Assembly: GCF_026012015.1 (NCBI RefSeq)
Contig: NZ_BRXR01000001.1
Span: 1,210,001-1,274,000 of the forward strand
DNA from: Clostridium omnivorum
GTDB taxonomy: Bacteria > Bacillota > Clostridia > Clostridiales > Clostridiaceae
DNA length: 64,000 bases
Reading direction: 5' to 3'
Positions 23,880 through 34,100 of this stretch are shown one piece after another. Within the stretch, counting starts at the first letter, position 1, and each line of letters begins with the position of its first letter. A program made the translations under genes and the position numbers. Under the pieces are notes generated by a model, which did not search any database, was not told where the DNA came from, and saw only the letters and a list, made by a program, of their open reading frames with translations.

Positions 23880-24296
23880 ATGGTTTACTTATTAAAACTG
23901 ATATCTTCTATAACAAATAACATACATGATTTTCTTATAGGACTTTTTAAGTTATTAGGATATAATATGACAGATAAGCAACTTCATTTTCTAATAATTG
24001 GAATCATAGGAATGGTAATTTTTCTAGTTGTTAATTTACTGTTTAAATATATAGCAAAGTACAGCATTTCAGCTATTTCTTTTATTTATACCTTCACAGT
24101 TATGGTGGTTTTCGTATTTGCCATAGAAATCGAACAAAAAATCACTAAGAGAGGTAATATGGAATTTAAAGATATCACAGCAGGATTGTGGGGCTTTTTA
24201 GAATTCTTCGGAGTATATTTATTAATAAAGCTATCAATTTATTTAATCAAAAAAGGATATACAAAAATACAAAAGAAAAAGCACATAAGGGCTTAA
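23880..24296 (+). CDS. Small four-helix membrane protein, weakly VanZ-like
   Basis: 138 residues with about four hydrophobic helices. The pattern DKQLHFLIIGIIGM after the first helix, and a Glu-x-x-Gln in AIEIEQKITKRG followed by DITAGLWGF, recall the DK-HF / E-x-x-Q / D-x-x-N-x-x-G layout of VanZ-like proteins, but the match is loose. It has a GGGG before the ATG. The last seven codons lie inside the left arm of the shared terminator. No function is assigned. Confidence 0.65.
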   Translation: MVYLLKLISSITNNIHDFLIGLFKLLGYNMTDKQLHFLIIGIIGMVIFLVVNLLFKYIAKYSISAISFIYTFTVMVVFVFAIEIEQKITKRGNMEFKDITAGLWGFLEFFGVYLLIKLSIYLIKKGYTKIQKKKHIRA

Positions 24297-24317
24297 ACCT
24301 TATGTGCTTTTTCTTTT
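24271..24317. terminator. Bidirectional terminator overlapping both converging stop codons
   Basis: A 20-bp perfect stem (24271-24290 with 24298-24317, loop GCTTAAA) has A-rich and T-rich outer ends, so it works in both directions. It contains the end of the plus-strand membrane protein gene and the stop of the minus-strand lectin gene. Confidence 0.92.
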
Positions 24318-27300
24318 ATAGGCTCATAGTCAGCAATTGATTGTATACTCTTGTACGTCTTGGTACCCAATAGCTCTGAGTACATACTATCAATGACTGC
24401 TGATATATATTGTATAAACTCTTATCTGTACATGCATTTACTGCTTGAGCAGCATAACCTGGTCCTTGATTGTACATATCTGCAAAGAATACTAATGCCT
24501 TATTATCAGTTATGCCCAGTGTCTTTCCGGTGTTAATATAGGAATTTGTATCCCTTGTAGCTAAACTATCTTCTACTTCTTTAGCTACATTTGTATCTAA
24601 CAATGCCTTTAATGCCAGCACTTCTATGTCATTCAAAGCTTTATTATCCCAGTAATCATCTGAATATGTTACTTCTGTTGGTATATTGGTTGCTGTTAAC
24701 TTAGTATTAAATGTTTCAGGGTCTTTGTCTCTAATTTTAACTAAAACTTCTTTAGCCCTGCTGCCATGCCACTGAAATAATCCAATACTTAGACTGTTAA
24801 CGTCTTTTGCAACTACACAGGTATAACTAGTTCCGCTCTCATTTTGAGCAATAATATTTATAGCTGTTTTAATAACGGCATCACTAGGAACGCTTCCTAT
24901 AACAACATATTGCGCATATACATATGCAAATCCTTGTCCAAACAGAATCTTATACCAATCTCCACTTTTTTCAACAATATCCACTGTATCATAATTCTTA
25001 AAGGTTCCAAGAATAGTATAATTTGTGCCTGGACCCTGCCTTATATTTACATATGCAGTAGTCGCTACATATCCCTTTTGAAGCTTGTCAAAATCATATA
25101 TAATGCTTCCGTCTGGTGATACAATTTTAACTGTAGAATTTACTTTTGCTAAAGCTATAGCACCTTCAAGTGTATCAAACTTTGATAATAAATTCTCGCC
25201 TGAAAAAACATAATATTGAGGAGCTGTATTACTCCACATTAAGTCTCCATCAGTAAAATCTTTGTTTACTTTTACTACTTTTGGATTTGATAAACTCTTA
25301 GCATAGTCAATAGCACTAAAAAGATTATTAATTTCGAATTCTTTCTGCAAAATGCTTCCATCATAAACCCTATATAGGGAATAATTGTTCCAAATAACAT
25401 TGTCGCTAGGGCCTAAAATGCAGCTATGATCAAGTACTTTAGAGTTTACATAATTTAGTGCTTCATCCTTATTATTAAATTCTGCAACTAAATTATTTAA
25501 TTGATAAACCCTATAATTATCTACTAATTTATTAGAAGTTCCATCAATACCAATTTTATATAGCTTATTATCCATAGTGTTTATGTAATATATCATATCA
25601 CCTGTTACACAAAATGCATTAGTTGTATTATCACTTATTTTTGTATTTGATGTTCCATCTAATTTATATTTATACATCTTGTTATCAGAAGCATTGTTAT
25701 AATAAAGCCAGCCTTCTGATAAATTTATACTATCTACTGAAGCATCTAGAATCTTTTTTAGATTGCCACCATCTAAATCTATCGAATATAAATTTTTATT
25801 TGAAGCCAAATTTGAATAATATATATTACCTCTATATACATCAAACTTACCAACCACATCACTGCTTATTTTTATACTTGCTAGTGTTGTTAAATCTACC
25901 TTATACAATGCATTATTAACATCTTTATTAATGTAATATAGTTGTCCACTATTTACTGTAAAAGTATCAGAAGAAGCATCCACAACTTTACTTCTATTCT
26001 GTCCACTTGTACTTATTCTATATATCCTTGAGCTATCATATGAACTATAGTAGTATATCCATCCACCTTCTACTATAAAATTACTAAAATTATCGGAGAC
26101 AATTCTAGATCTTTCAGTTCCATCATTCTTTATTCTATATATGCTGGAGGAATCTAGCAAGTTTCTATAATAAATCCAATTTCCGATAACATTTATACTT
26201 TCAACTGAATCATCATTTAACTTTACTTTTTCGGTTCCATCAACTTTTGCTCTATATAACTTTCCCCCATCTTCTCCATTTCTATAATATCTATAACTGC
26301 TATCTAGTGCTGCATAACCACCATTTAGTATATTTCCTGAAGTGTTTCCAATAGAAATACTTCCGTTATTAGAAAATCTATTATTCATTGACTTTGATAT
26401 CTTTACCAAGTCATAAATATCCACTATGGAATCACCATTTAAATCATACAACTTATTGTTAGTATTATAATTTCTTGAAACTAGAGCCAAATCAATTATA
26501 TCCACAGCACCATCATTATTAACATCTTCAGTTAATGCATTTTCTTTAGCGTCCCATTCACATATAATGCCGACACCACTAGTTGCGTTTATAGTGTCGT
26601 TCCAGCTTCCTGTATTTTTATATAAAACTGCATAATTTTCATTGCCACCTGAATTATTAGGCTCACCGCTATTCCAATTTGAATATGCAAAATTTTCATT
26701 AGTTATCCATTTCCAAGTACCTTCTTGCTCTCTATCAGTAGCACCTATCCAATAGCTATCTAAGCCTCCATTACTTTTTAGAATACCTGAAATAAATTGC
26801 TGTTCATCCAAAGAAGTTATTGTAGCTAAATGGCCTCCAATACTTTCACAATATGCTTCTGCGCTATCAAAGCTCGTAGTTTTATCAATCACTGAGTATA
26901 AGTGCTTATTAGCTGTATTTTCTATCTTAATTGGATCTATTTTACTTTCATATTCACATATAAAGCCATAAAGACTTACTAAACTATCATTAGAAACATC
27001 CATCCATTGGCCATCTTTGTTTGACATCAAAAAATTCTCACTATGGTAACCATAATAATTATTAGGTTCTCCTGTATTCCATGAAGAAATTGCAAACTGC
27101 TCTCCAGTAACCCAACTCCATGTACCTTCCTGCTGCTCATCTGATGCACCAAGCCAATACCTATCTTTTGTCCCACCTTTTATCATATTATTTACAAAAT
27201 CTAATTCTTCCTTACTTGTTATAGTAACAAGATGTCCACCATTTTTTTCACAATAAGCTTCTGAATCCTTCCAGGACATAGATAAATCTATAAGCTCATA

Positions 27301-27432
27301 GTAATGCTTATTTTGAGAATTATAAACTTTTGTAGTCTGTTCACCTAAAGCTTTTACATCTTGTTTGCTTATAGCTATTGTAGTAAAGCAAATAAAAGAT
27401 GCTAAAATAATTGAAATAATCTTTTTAAACAT
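24316..27432 (-). CDS. Secreted double C-type-lectin/dockerin/SH3/lysozyme-like protein
   Basis: 1038 residues. Signal peptide 1-29. Two C-type lectin-like domains, about 38-162 and 175-292, each with the WLGA/WIGA, W-x-W, WNTGEPNN and final Cys motifs. Dockerin type I at about 302-349, with two calcium F-hands (DVNNDGAVDIIDLALVSR and DLNGDSIVDIYDLVKISK). A DUF5050-like beta-propeller of YYRN / YYIN repeats at about 365-640. Three short repeated units follow. A bacterial SH3 domain (YVNIRQGPGTNYTILGTF) is near 790-845. The C-terminal ~180 residues contain LSIGLFQWHGSRAKEVL and FFADMYNQGPG, resembling lysozyme-like muramidase folds. The dockerin is internal, not terminal as is usual. It is the last gene of a unit, 15 bases after the S8-NlpC gene. 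A role in binding glycans and cutting peptidoglycan is inferred. Confidence 0.85.
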   Translation of the reverse strand: MFKKIISIILASFICFTTIAISKQDVKALGEQTTKVYNSQNKHYYELIDLSMSWKDSEAYCEKNGGHLVTITSKEELDFVNNMIKGGTKDRYWLGASDEQQEGTWSWVTGEQFAISSWNTGEPNNYYGYHSENFLMSNKDGQWMDVSNDSLVSLYGFICEYESKIDPIKIENTANKHLYSVIDKTTSFDSAEAYCESIGGHLATITSLDEQQFISGILKSNGGLDSYWIGATDREQEGTWKWITNENFAYSNWNSGEPNNSGGNENYAVLYKNTGSWNDTINATSGVGIICEWDAKENALTEDVNNDGAVDIIDLALVSRNYNTNNKLYDLNGDSIVDIYDLVKISKSMNNRFSNNGSISIGNTSGNILNGGYAALDSSYRYYRNGEDGGKLYRAKVDGTEKVKLNDDSVESINVIGNWIYYRNLLDSSSIYRIKNDGTERSRIVSDNFSNFIVEGGWIYYYSSYDSSRIYRISTSGQNRSKVVDASSDTFTVNSGQLYYINKDVNNALYKVDLTTLASIKISSDVVGKFDVYRGNIYYSNLASNKNLYSIDLDGGNLKKILDASVDSINLSEGWLYYNNASDNKMYKYKLDGTSNTKISDNTTNAFCVTGDMIYYINTMDNKLYKIGIDGTSNKLVDNYRVYQLNNLVAEFNNKDEALNYVNSKVLDHSCILGPSDNVIWNNYSLYRVYDGSILQKEFEINNLFSAIDYAKSLSNPKVVKVNKDFTDGDLMWSNTAPQYYVFSGENLLSKFDTLEGAIALAKVNSTVKIVSPDGSIIYDFDKLQKGYVATTAYVNIRQGPGTNYTILGTFKNYDTVDIVEKSGDWYKILFGQGFAYVYAQYVVIGSVPSDAVIKTAINIIAQNESGTSYTCVVAKDVNSLSIGLFQWHGSRAKEVLVKIRDKDPETFNTKLTATNIPTEVTYSDDYWDNKALNDIEVLALKALLDTNVAKEVEDSLATRDTNSYINTGKTLGITDNKALVFFADMYNQGPGYAAQAVNACTDKSLYNIYQQSLIVCTQSYWVPRRTRVYNQLLTMSL

Positions 27433-27446
27433 TTAGAACCTCCTAT

Positions 27447-29963
27447 TTAAAACAACCTTCTACCGCATAAAAAATCTGTTCTAGTATCTATACTTGATAT
27501 CTTAATCACATCCCCAGTTTGTGGCGAATGAATAAATGAATTATTTCCAGTATAAATACCTACATGCACTGGATTGCCGCTTGTTCCAAAGAAAACTAAA
27601 TCTCCTGGCTGCAAATCAGTTTTTAAAACTTCTGTGCCATAGTTAACTTGGTCATAAACTGTCCTAGGTAGATTAATATTAAAATTCGCATAAACATATT
27701 GTACAAATCCTGAATCATCAAATCCTGAAGGTGTTGTTCCTCCCCATAAATAAGGTGTTCCTAAATAATTTGAAGCATAGGCTACCACTTTATCTCCTGT
27801 TATAACTTGCTGTGATGCTATACTTTTTGATATATTAACTAAATCAAAAATATCTATAACATTATCTCCATTTAAATCATAAATTTGTTTCCAATCCTTA
27901 TTGCCGCTCTTCATATTATAATTTTGAGCTACAGCTGCCAGATCCATTATATCAATCTTATTGTCATTATTTACATCCTTCAATAGATTAATAGAATTCG
28001 CTGCATTAACCATCCCACCTGTTACAACTTTACTATTTAAACTATTTAGAGCTTTAGCACCTGACATAATCTTCTGTTTAATATTTAGTGGGTCATCAAC
28101 ACCTTTGCTTAAGAGCAAGGCTGCAATGCCTGATACGTGCGGAGTAGCCATGGATGTTCCATTTAAATATTGATATGAATTATCATAGTTATCTTCTCCC
28201 AAATAATCTACTACTACTTTTCCATAGCTGTCACATGCTTCTATCATATCTGAATGAGAACTATATATGCTAAAATTTTGCCCCTGCATAAACTCTCCTT
28301 GTACCCCAGTAAGTGTAGTTCTATTATTTTCATTATAAAGATAATTAACATGTAAATAGTATTTTGCAAAATCCGTTTCAAAAAGTTCGTTTGAAAGATT
28401 ATTTCCAGATAGATATAGGTTGCCTCCATTATTTAAATATGTCTCCAAATTCTGTTGATCTGTTTGAGTAATGGTTGAAGCATATGCACTTCCTGTAATC
28501 CAAAATACATATTTATAGGAACTTAAGGTTGCTAAATCTGGTCCTGAATTATTTAATGCAACATTCTTATAGGTAATATTTGTATAGCCTAGGTCACTCA
28601 TCATATCTTTATATACATATGCATAACTGTTAGTATCACTTTCTGAACTTTCATCGTCTTCCACTATGAGTACAGAATCAGTAGCTTGTATATTAAAATA
28701 ATTCATCACGTTTTTCAAATATGTCTCAGCTGATAAATAATCATAAAAATTACCTATTTCAACACCTTGTACAAAAGTTTTATACTTAGCATTTTCACTC
28801 CTAACTGCGGCTCCTATTTCAATTGGTCTTGGTATTGTACTCAAAATATTTACACCAGGCGCTCCAACATCTACAGAAGTTAAACCATAGTTTGAAAAAC
28901 TAGGCATGTTTCCTAAATTGTCTACAGCAGCTACTGATAAAATATTACTACTATCAAAAGCTGCAGGGTAACTAGGATTTGCATCATTATTTTGCTGTTC
29001 ATTTCCAGCCGCTACAATAAAGATTGTTCCTGAATTTTCAATGGTACTCTTTAGAAGAGAGTCATATCCTCCTCCACCCCAGCTATTATTTAATATCTTT
29101 ACTCCCATGCTCTTGGCATATTCTATTGCCTTTATGGCGCCTTCAGTGGTTCCACCAAATGGGCCTATAAATTTAAGCGGCATAATCTTTACTTTAGGAG
29201 CTACTCCTACAACTCCCAATTGATTTAGAGCTGCAGCAATTGTACCTGCTACATGAGTGCCATGCTTGTCCCCTTGTTTTTCATCATAAACAGTATTATC
29301 ATTATTATAAAAATCCCATCCATTAACATCATCTACATAACCATTGCCATCATCATCTATTCCATTACCCGGAATCTCCTTAGTATTTGTCCATATTTTA
29401 TCCTTTAAGTCTGGATGATTTATATCTATTCCTGAGTCTATAACTCCTACAACTACGCTATCTGTACCCTGAGTTACCTTCCATGCGTCTTTTATGTCTA
29501 TATCAACACCTGCTTGTCCAGCTTTCCCACCTATTATTTGTCCATCGTTTTCCAATCCCCATAATTCATTACTTCTAGTATCAGATGTCAAATCGCTTTC
29601 ATTATAAATAAAATTCGGTTGTACTAGCTCTATATCTTTATTAGCTTTGAGTTTGCTAACAGTTTCATCAACTGTTGATCCACTGGATATGGAAACCACT
29701 TCGGCATTTATTTTTGATAAATTACTTTTATGCTTTAAAGAATATTGTGCTTTAACTTGATTTTTTTTATCTAATGTATTCACAGTATCCTTATACTTGA
29801 TTATAACTTCTCCTTGTACATACTTATGCCTATTTGAGTTTTGTATCTTGACTTCTTCTTTATTGACAAGACGGTTATTAATTGCAAAGGTTTTGCTTTG
29901 AATCCCCATAGATAAAATTATTGTCAGCATAATAGATATAGATTTTATAACCTTCTTTTTCAT
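27447..29963 (-). CDS. Secreted subtilase with dockerin and inactive-looking NlpC/P60 domain
   Basis: 838 residues from the ATG at 29963 (GGGGGA upstream); an earlier TTG is less likely. Signal peptide 1-28; I9 propeptide about 48-122. S8 catalytic triad: D176 in GVIDSGIDINHPDL, H234 in KHGTHVAGT, S604 in NGTSMATPHVSG; oxyanion Asn in VAAGNE. A ~220-residue insert (about 378-598) lies between the oxyanion region and the Ser. Dockerin about 655-710 (DVNNDNKIDIMDLAAVAQNY and DLNGDNVIDIFDLVNISK). C-terminal NlpC/P60 fold, about 720-838: the motif that normally reads D-C-S-G is GFDDSGFVQYVY, so the catalytic Cys is Asp (D750), while the His in HVGIYTG remains. The protease should be active; the NlpC part may only bind cell wall. 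It should be exported and held by a cohesin. Confidence 0.9.
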   Translation of the reverse strand: MKKKVIKSISIMLTIILSMGIQSKTFAINNRLVNKEEVKIQNSNRHKYVQGEVIIKYKDTVNTLDKKNQVKAQYSLKHKSNLSKINAEVVSISSGSTVDETVSKLKANKDIELVQPNFIYNESDLTSDTRSNELWGLENDGQIIGGKAGQAGVDIDIKDAWKVTQGTDSVVVGVIDSGIDINHPDLKDKIWTNTKEIPGNGIDDDGNGYVDDVNGWDFYNNDNTVYDEKQGDKHGTHVAGTIAAALNQLGVVGVAPKVKIMPLKFIGPFGGTTEGAIKAIEYAKSMGVKILNNSWGGGGYDSLLKSTIENSGTIFIVAAGNEQQNNDANPSYPAAFDSSNILSVAAVDNLGNMPSFSNYGLTSVDVGAPGVNILSTIPRPIEIGAAVRSENAKYKTFVQGVEIGNFYDYLSAETYLKNVMNYFNIQATDSVLIVEDDESSESDTNSYAYVYKDMMSDLGYTNITYKNVALNNSGPDLATLSSYKYVFWITGSAYASTITQTDQQNLETYLNNGGNLYLSGNNLSNELFETDFAKYYLHVNYLYNENNRTTLTGVQGEFMQGQNFSIYSSHSDMIEACDSYGKVVVDYLGEDNYDNSYQYLNGTSMATPHVSGIAALLLSKGVDDPLNIKQKIMSGAKALNSLNSKVVTGGMVNAANSINLLKDVNNDNKIDIMDLAAVAQNYNMKSGNKDWKQIYDLNGDNVIDIFDLVNISKSIASQQVITGDKVVAYASNYLGTPYLWGGTTPSGFDDSGFVQYVYANFNINLPRTVYDQVNYGTEVLKTDLQPGDLVFFGTSGNPVHVGIYTGNNSFIHSPQTGDVIKISSIDTRTDFLCGRRLF

Positions 29964-30040
29964 TTTATATCCCCCTATAATCAAAATATAGCTCTTTGAA
30001 TAGCTGCATACTTAAATACATAGATATTTTATATATTCGA

Positions 30041-31057
30041 TTATACCTTTTTTTTACTTTTTCTTATTCTATATAGCGCATATAAAACTAGACCTGCCCC
30101 CATCAATATAACTAGTAATAAAACCATAGCTGGTTTATTTGAAGTGCTATAAACTTTATTACTTGAAACTGTATTATTTGCTCCATTACTCTTGCTTTTA
30201 TCCTGTGAATTTTTATTTGTATCTTCACTTTTATCTTGAGTTTCTGTGTTCCCACTTGCTTCCACAGTTTTATTTTCAGTTTCTGACTTCTTTGAATCAT
30301 CTTTTTTATCACCGTTAAATACATTTGTTACTGCAGTAATAATTTTTTGTACAATTGTTTTATCGTTTTTATCTTCTGCAGTAGTAGTTTTTGACGCATT
30401 GTTTTGCGATGAACTTGCACTTGCAGCAGTGCTGGTATTATTTGATGCTGATGAATTTTCTGTACTTCCTCCAGCATTACTTGTACTAGTGTTAGTGCTT
30501 GTACCAGTATTAGTACTGCTATTGCTTCCATTGGTTCCGTTTAGACTAAACTCGTAGGGTTTAAAGCTATATTCTAACTCTTTTATATTACTATCACAGA
30601 TTTGAAGCTTAAGATTGAAGTCATCATTAGGTGATGCTAGAAACGCCTTACTTCTTACATGAAAGCTATCCTTTTTTAACACTTCTGCATTAATCTTTAC
30701 AAAGGTTCCAGTACCTGAAAAACCATTAACTTTTCCGAGACAACTAAATCCGTAAGCAGCAATGCCATTTTTATCATCAATTTTGTTCATTGCATCAAAT
30801 TTATTTATATCAGCCTTACTAATTAAATCACCAAGTTCTATACTTTTTACTTTAAGAACATTTTTATCATACTTAAATTCCATAGCACCTGCAAAAAAAC
30901 TTTTTATGTCCTTTATATTTATTAAAATTTGTATTGTTTGCCCATTTTCAATGTTACCTGTTACAGTAGCTTCTACCTCAGGTCCAGTAGCCGCAAAAGC
31001 CTTTGGACTAAATAATAATATAAAACATAAAACTAAAATTGATATCTTTCTTTTCAT
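30041..31057 (-). CDS. Membrane-anchored single-cohesin protein
   Basis: 338 residues from the ATG at 31057 (GGGAGAG seven bases upstream). Signal peptide 1-23 (ending KAFAA). Residues about 27-165 look like a cohesin: EATVTGNIENGQTIQILINI, FAGAMEFKYDKNVLKVKSIE, GTGTFVKINAEVL. A Ser/Thr/Asn/Lys-rich linker of ~135 residues follows, then a membrane helix (AMVLLLVILMGAGLVLYALY, about 309-328) and a basic RKSKKKV tail. There is no LPXTG, so it is held by the helix alone. This is the layout of an anchoring scaffoldin: one cohesin held off the membrane to catch one dockerin protein. The four dockerin genes around it are its obvious ligands. Confidence 0.8.
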   Translation of the reverse strand: MKRKISILVLCFILLFSPKAFAATGPEVEATVTGNIENGQTIQILINIKDIKSFFAGAMEFKYDKNVLKVKSIELGDLISKADINKFDAMNKIDDKNGIAAYGFSCLGKVNGFSGTGTFVKINAEVLKKDSFHVRSKAFLASPNDDFNLKLQICDSNIKELEYSFKPYEFSLNGTNGSNSSTNTGTSTNTSTSNAGGSTENSSASNNTSTAASASSSQNNASKTTTAEDKNDKTIVQKIITAVTNVFNGDKKDDSKKSETENKTVEASGNTETQDKSEDTNKNSQDKSKSNGANNTVSSNKVYSTSNKPAMVLLLVILMGAGLVLYALYRIRKSKKKV

Positions 31058-31116
31058 TGACAAGCTCTCCCTTTTTGAATAATTGCCATAAACTTTCATA
31101 TACTTAATTATACAAT

Positions 31117-31145
31117 AAAAGGGGACCTAAAACGAGTCCCCTTTT
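31117..31145 (-). terminator. Terminator after giant subtilase gene
   Basis: A 10-bp perfect stem AAAAGGGGAC / GTCCCCTTTT with a 9-base loop, directly after the stop codon and with a T-run on the minus strand. Confidence 0.88.
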
Positions 31146-31148
31146 CAA

Positions 31149-34100
31149 CTAATACTTCTTATTATAATTTTGTGCTGCCTTAGCTAAATCCTTAATGTCA
31201 ATTAGATTTGCATTATCACTATTGTCTAAATTACATCTGCCATCCCAATCAGAATTAACACCCTTCTTTTTGCCGTAATCTTTTGATAATAGCACTAAAT
31301 CAAAGATATCCACTGTATCATCTAAATTTATATCTCCCAAAGCTGTAAAGGTTGGGTTAGCTATGATTACGGACTTAGTATCTGACACAATACTACCTAA
31401 TATTTCATTAGTAAGCTTTACTCTAATATTAGTCTCTCCTGATAGCTTAGTGCTTATAATATTTGGTAATGACTTAATTACTTTATCACCATGCATAATA
31501 TCTATAGAATCAATAGTAAAGTTTAAAGGTGCAAATCCCTTTAATTCTACATCTCCATCATAAATATTAACTGAAGTTATCCCTACTGCATCTGATGTAT
31601 TATATATTATTTTATTCAAGTTAACCATAGGCTTAAGACTTTTGCCAATTATCAAGTTCGAATTATCTCCATTACAATCTAGTTTATAAGTTGCTGTAAT
31701 CGGGTCTTTGCTGCTGCTTAGCCTTAATTCTACATCGGCATCATAGTTTCCCTTATCTACATAAACAATATTACCTGGCACTTCAGAATATTTCACTTCA
31801 AATTGTGAACAAGTACTTAAATTATTAAGCTTATAAGTCGTTTCATATGGATTTCTTTTCAGCATACTGCCAATGCTTATACCACATACATTGGATATAT
31901 CTAAAGCTATTTTTGTAGTATCTGAAGCTATACTTATAGTTCTATTTATTACATAGTACTTATCATTACTTTTGTTATAGCCGCTAAGGTTAATTTTATG
32001 ACTTCCAGTTTGAAGCTTCACTGTAAGTTCACCATTACTGCTTATTACACCTTTATCTATAATATTGCCATCTATAAAAAGCTTAGTTCCCTCAGTTGGT
32101 AAGTTTGTAATAACTGTCTGTACTGAATCTTGGGGATCGCTAACCTGATAAATACTATTTTGGTCTATTGTAATATCAGCCTTATAACTGTGGAATACAT
32201 TATTGAAATCACAATAACTTACTAAGGCTGAATACTTTTTCCCAGCCTGAAGTAGGTTCTTGCTAATACATAATGTGCTATCGCCGTCATTGATATTGTT
32301 ATTACTTAAACTAGCTGTAATTATATTCTTATCCCCATCAAATAAGCTTATGCTTCCATTTGATTTAACAGAATTATTTAAATAAAAAGCATAATAATTT
32401 CCTGAATATATACTTACCTTTTGCTTTTGGCTCTTACATGTTCCAACACCATCAATAGTCCTAGTTACCTCAGCTTCATAAATACCATCCTCTAGTGTTG
32501 GAATAATTATACTATTTGTATCTGTACTTGCTATTGAGCCTGCTAAAGTACCATCTAGCTTGTATAAATTCAAAGTACATTTATTTGAATTTTGACTAGA
32601 ACTATTTAATTCAAACCCATTAAAATCTTTTATACTAGGCATAGAATAATAATATTGTGCGCCAGCCTTTAGACTTCCTGGAAATTTAAAAGGCATGTCT
32701 ATACTTGCTCCTTGAGCTGTATTTATTCTTCCAACAACTAGTTCAGTAACATTGTCCTTAATTAAAAAGTCCTTCTTATAAGCATTAATATTGCTTCCAG
32801 CTTCATTTCTGTAGTATACATTAACTGAAGAATATGCTCTTTTTGAGAAATATGTCTTATTGTAAAGCTGTACTGGATCAGAAAAGCCCATAGTACCATC
32901 CTGTAAATAGACAGCATTCAAACTAGCCTTGTCTGGAAGTGATACCTTTAATTCTGAAACATTATTACAATCCATAACTATATTGCTAGCCTTCGATACA
33001 TCTATAAGGTCACTAAATAAATTGTAGCTGCTTATATTAGTACTGCCATCATTACAGTTTAATATCATTTTAAATTTGTAAGCGCCATTATCAATCCATA
33101 CATTAAAGTTTTCAAAATTTGATATATCAGAAGTCACATACTTGCTATAATCAATGCTGCAAATTCTTCTTTCGCCCTTTAATATATAAAATTTACCGCT
33201 TTCTATTGCAGAATATGGCTTATTAGTTGATATATTTACCTTAGAAATATTATTACCTGCAGCTATGCTTGTTTCTTTAGATGTTACATCTGGTATTGAA
33301 AAATCTCTAATATATACAAAAAGCCCATTAGTTTGCAAGGTCTTACCAGAAACACAAATTTTATAGCTTGTCCCAATTTTTATATTGTCTTTTTTGACAT
33401 ATGCAATGCCGCTACTGCTGATGCTTGCTGATGCAATTTGCCCTCCAAAACTATCATTATAAGTTACCGCCACATTTCCACCATTTGCTGGCATTCCTTG
33501 CGGGTCAGTAATATTGATTTTATAATATCCGTCCATACTTATATTTAAATCACAAGAGCTAGACTTAAATGTACCGATATTATTTACTGTTACTTCAAAG
33601 GATACCTTAAGCTGTCCAACTGCTTCGCTAGGTAAATTGAAGGCTGCTTTTCCCCAATTGTAGCTGCAGTCTACAGTAGCTATAGTATTTACAGCATCAC
33701 TAATAACAGCTTTTACATTGTTAATATTATTAACTGAAGCTACATTATTATACTCATCCTTAAAAGCAAAATTAGCCTCCACTGTACTGCCTGGAGTAGT
33801 CTGAGTATTTATAAGTGAAGGAGTTACAGTAAAATTCTTACCTGCCTTTATATAATTTACAATATTAGGTTGAATATTTAAACTTCCTGTATAATTAATT
33901 GAGTTGTTATTGTCATACAGACTATAATTAAATTGCTTTCCATAAGTCATATATAGTTCGCCTTTGTTAATCCACATATTCTCATAGCCTGTAAAATTAA
34001 GTGTGTAATTAGTTGTACCATCTACTTGTACCCTTGAAACCTTATTTCCATCCAAAATTACTGAATTTATAACAGCTTGATCTACACTAATATCTGCAAA

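Noticed and set aside
30246-30557. Plus-strand open frame rich in Val, Leu and Ser opposite the cohesin linker
   Set aside because: It is the reverse of a low-complexity Ser/Thr linker, with no RBS; an antisense artefact.
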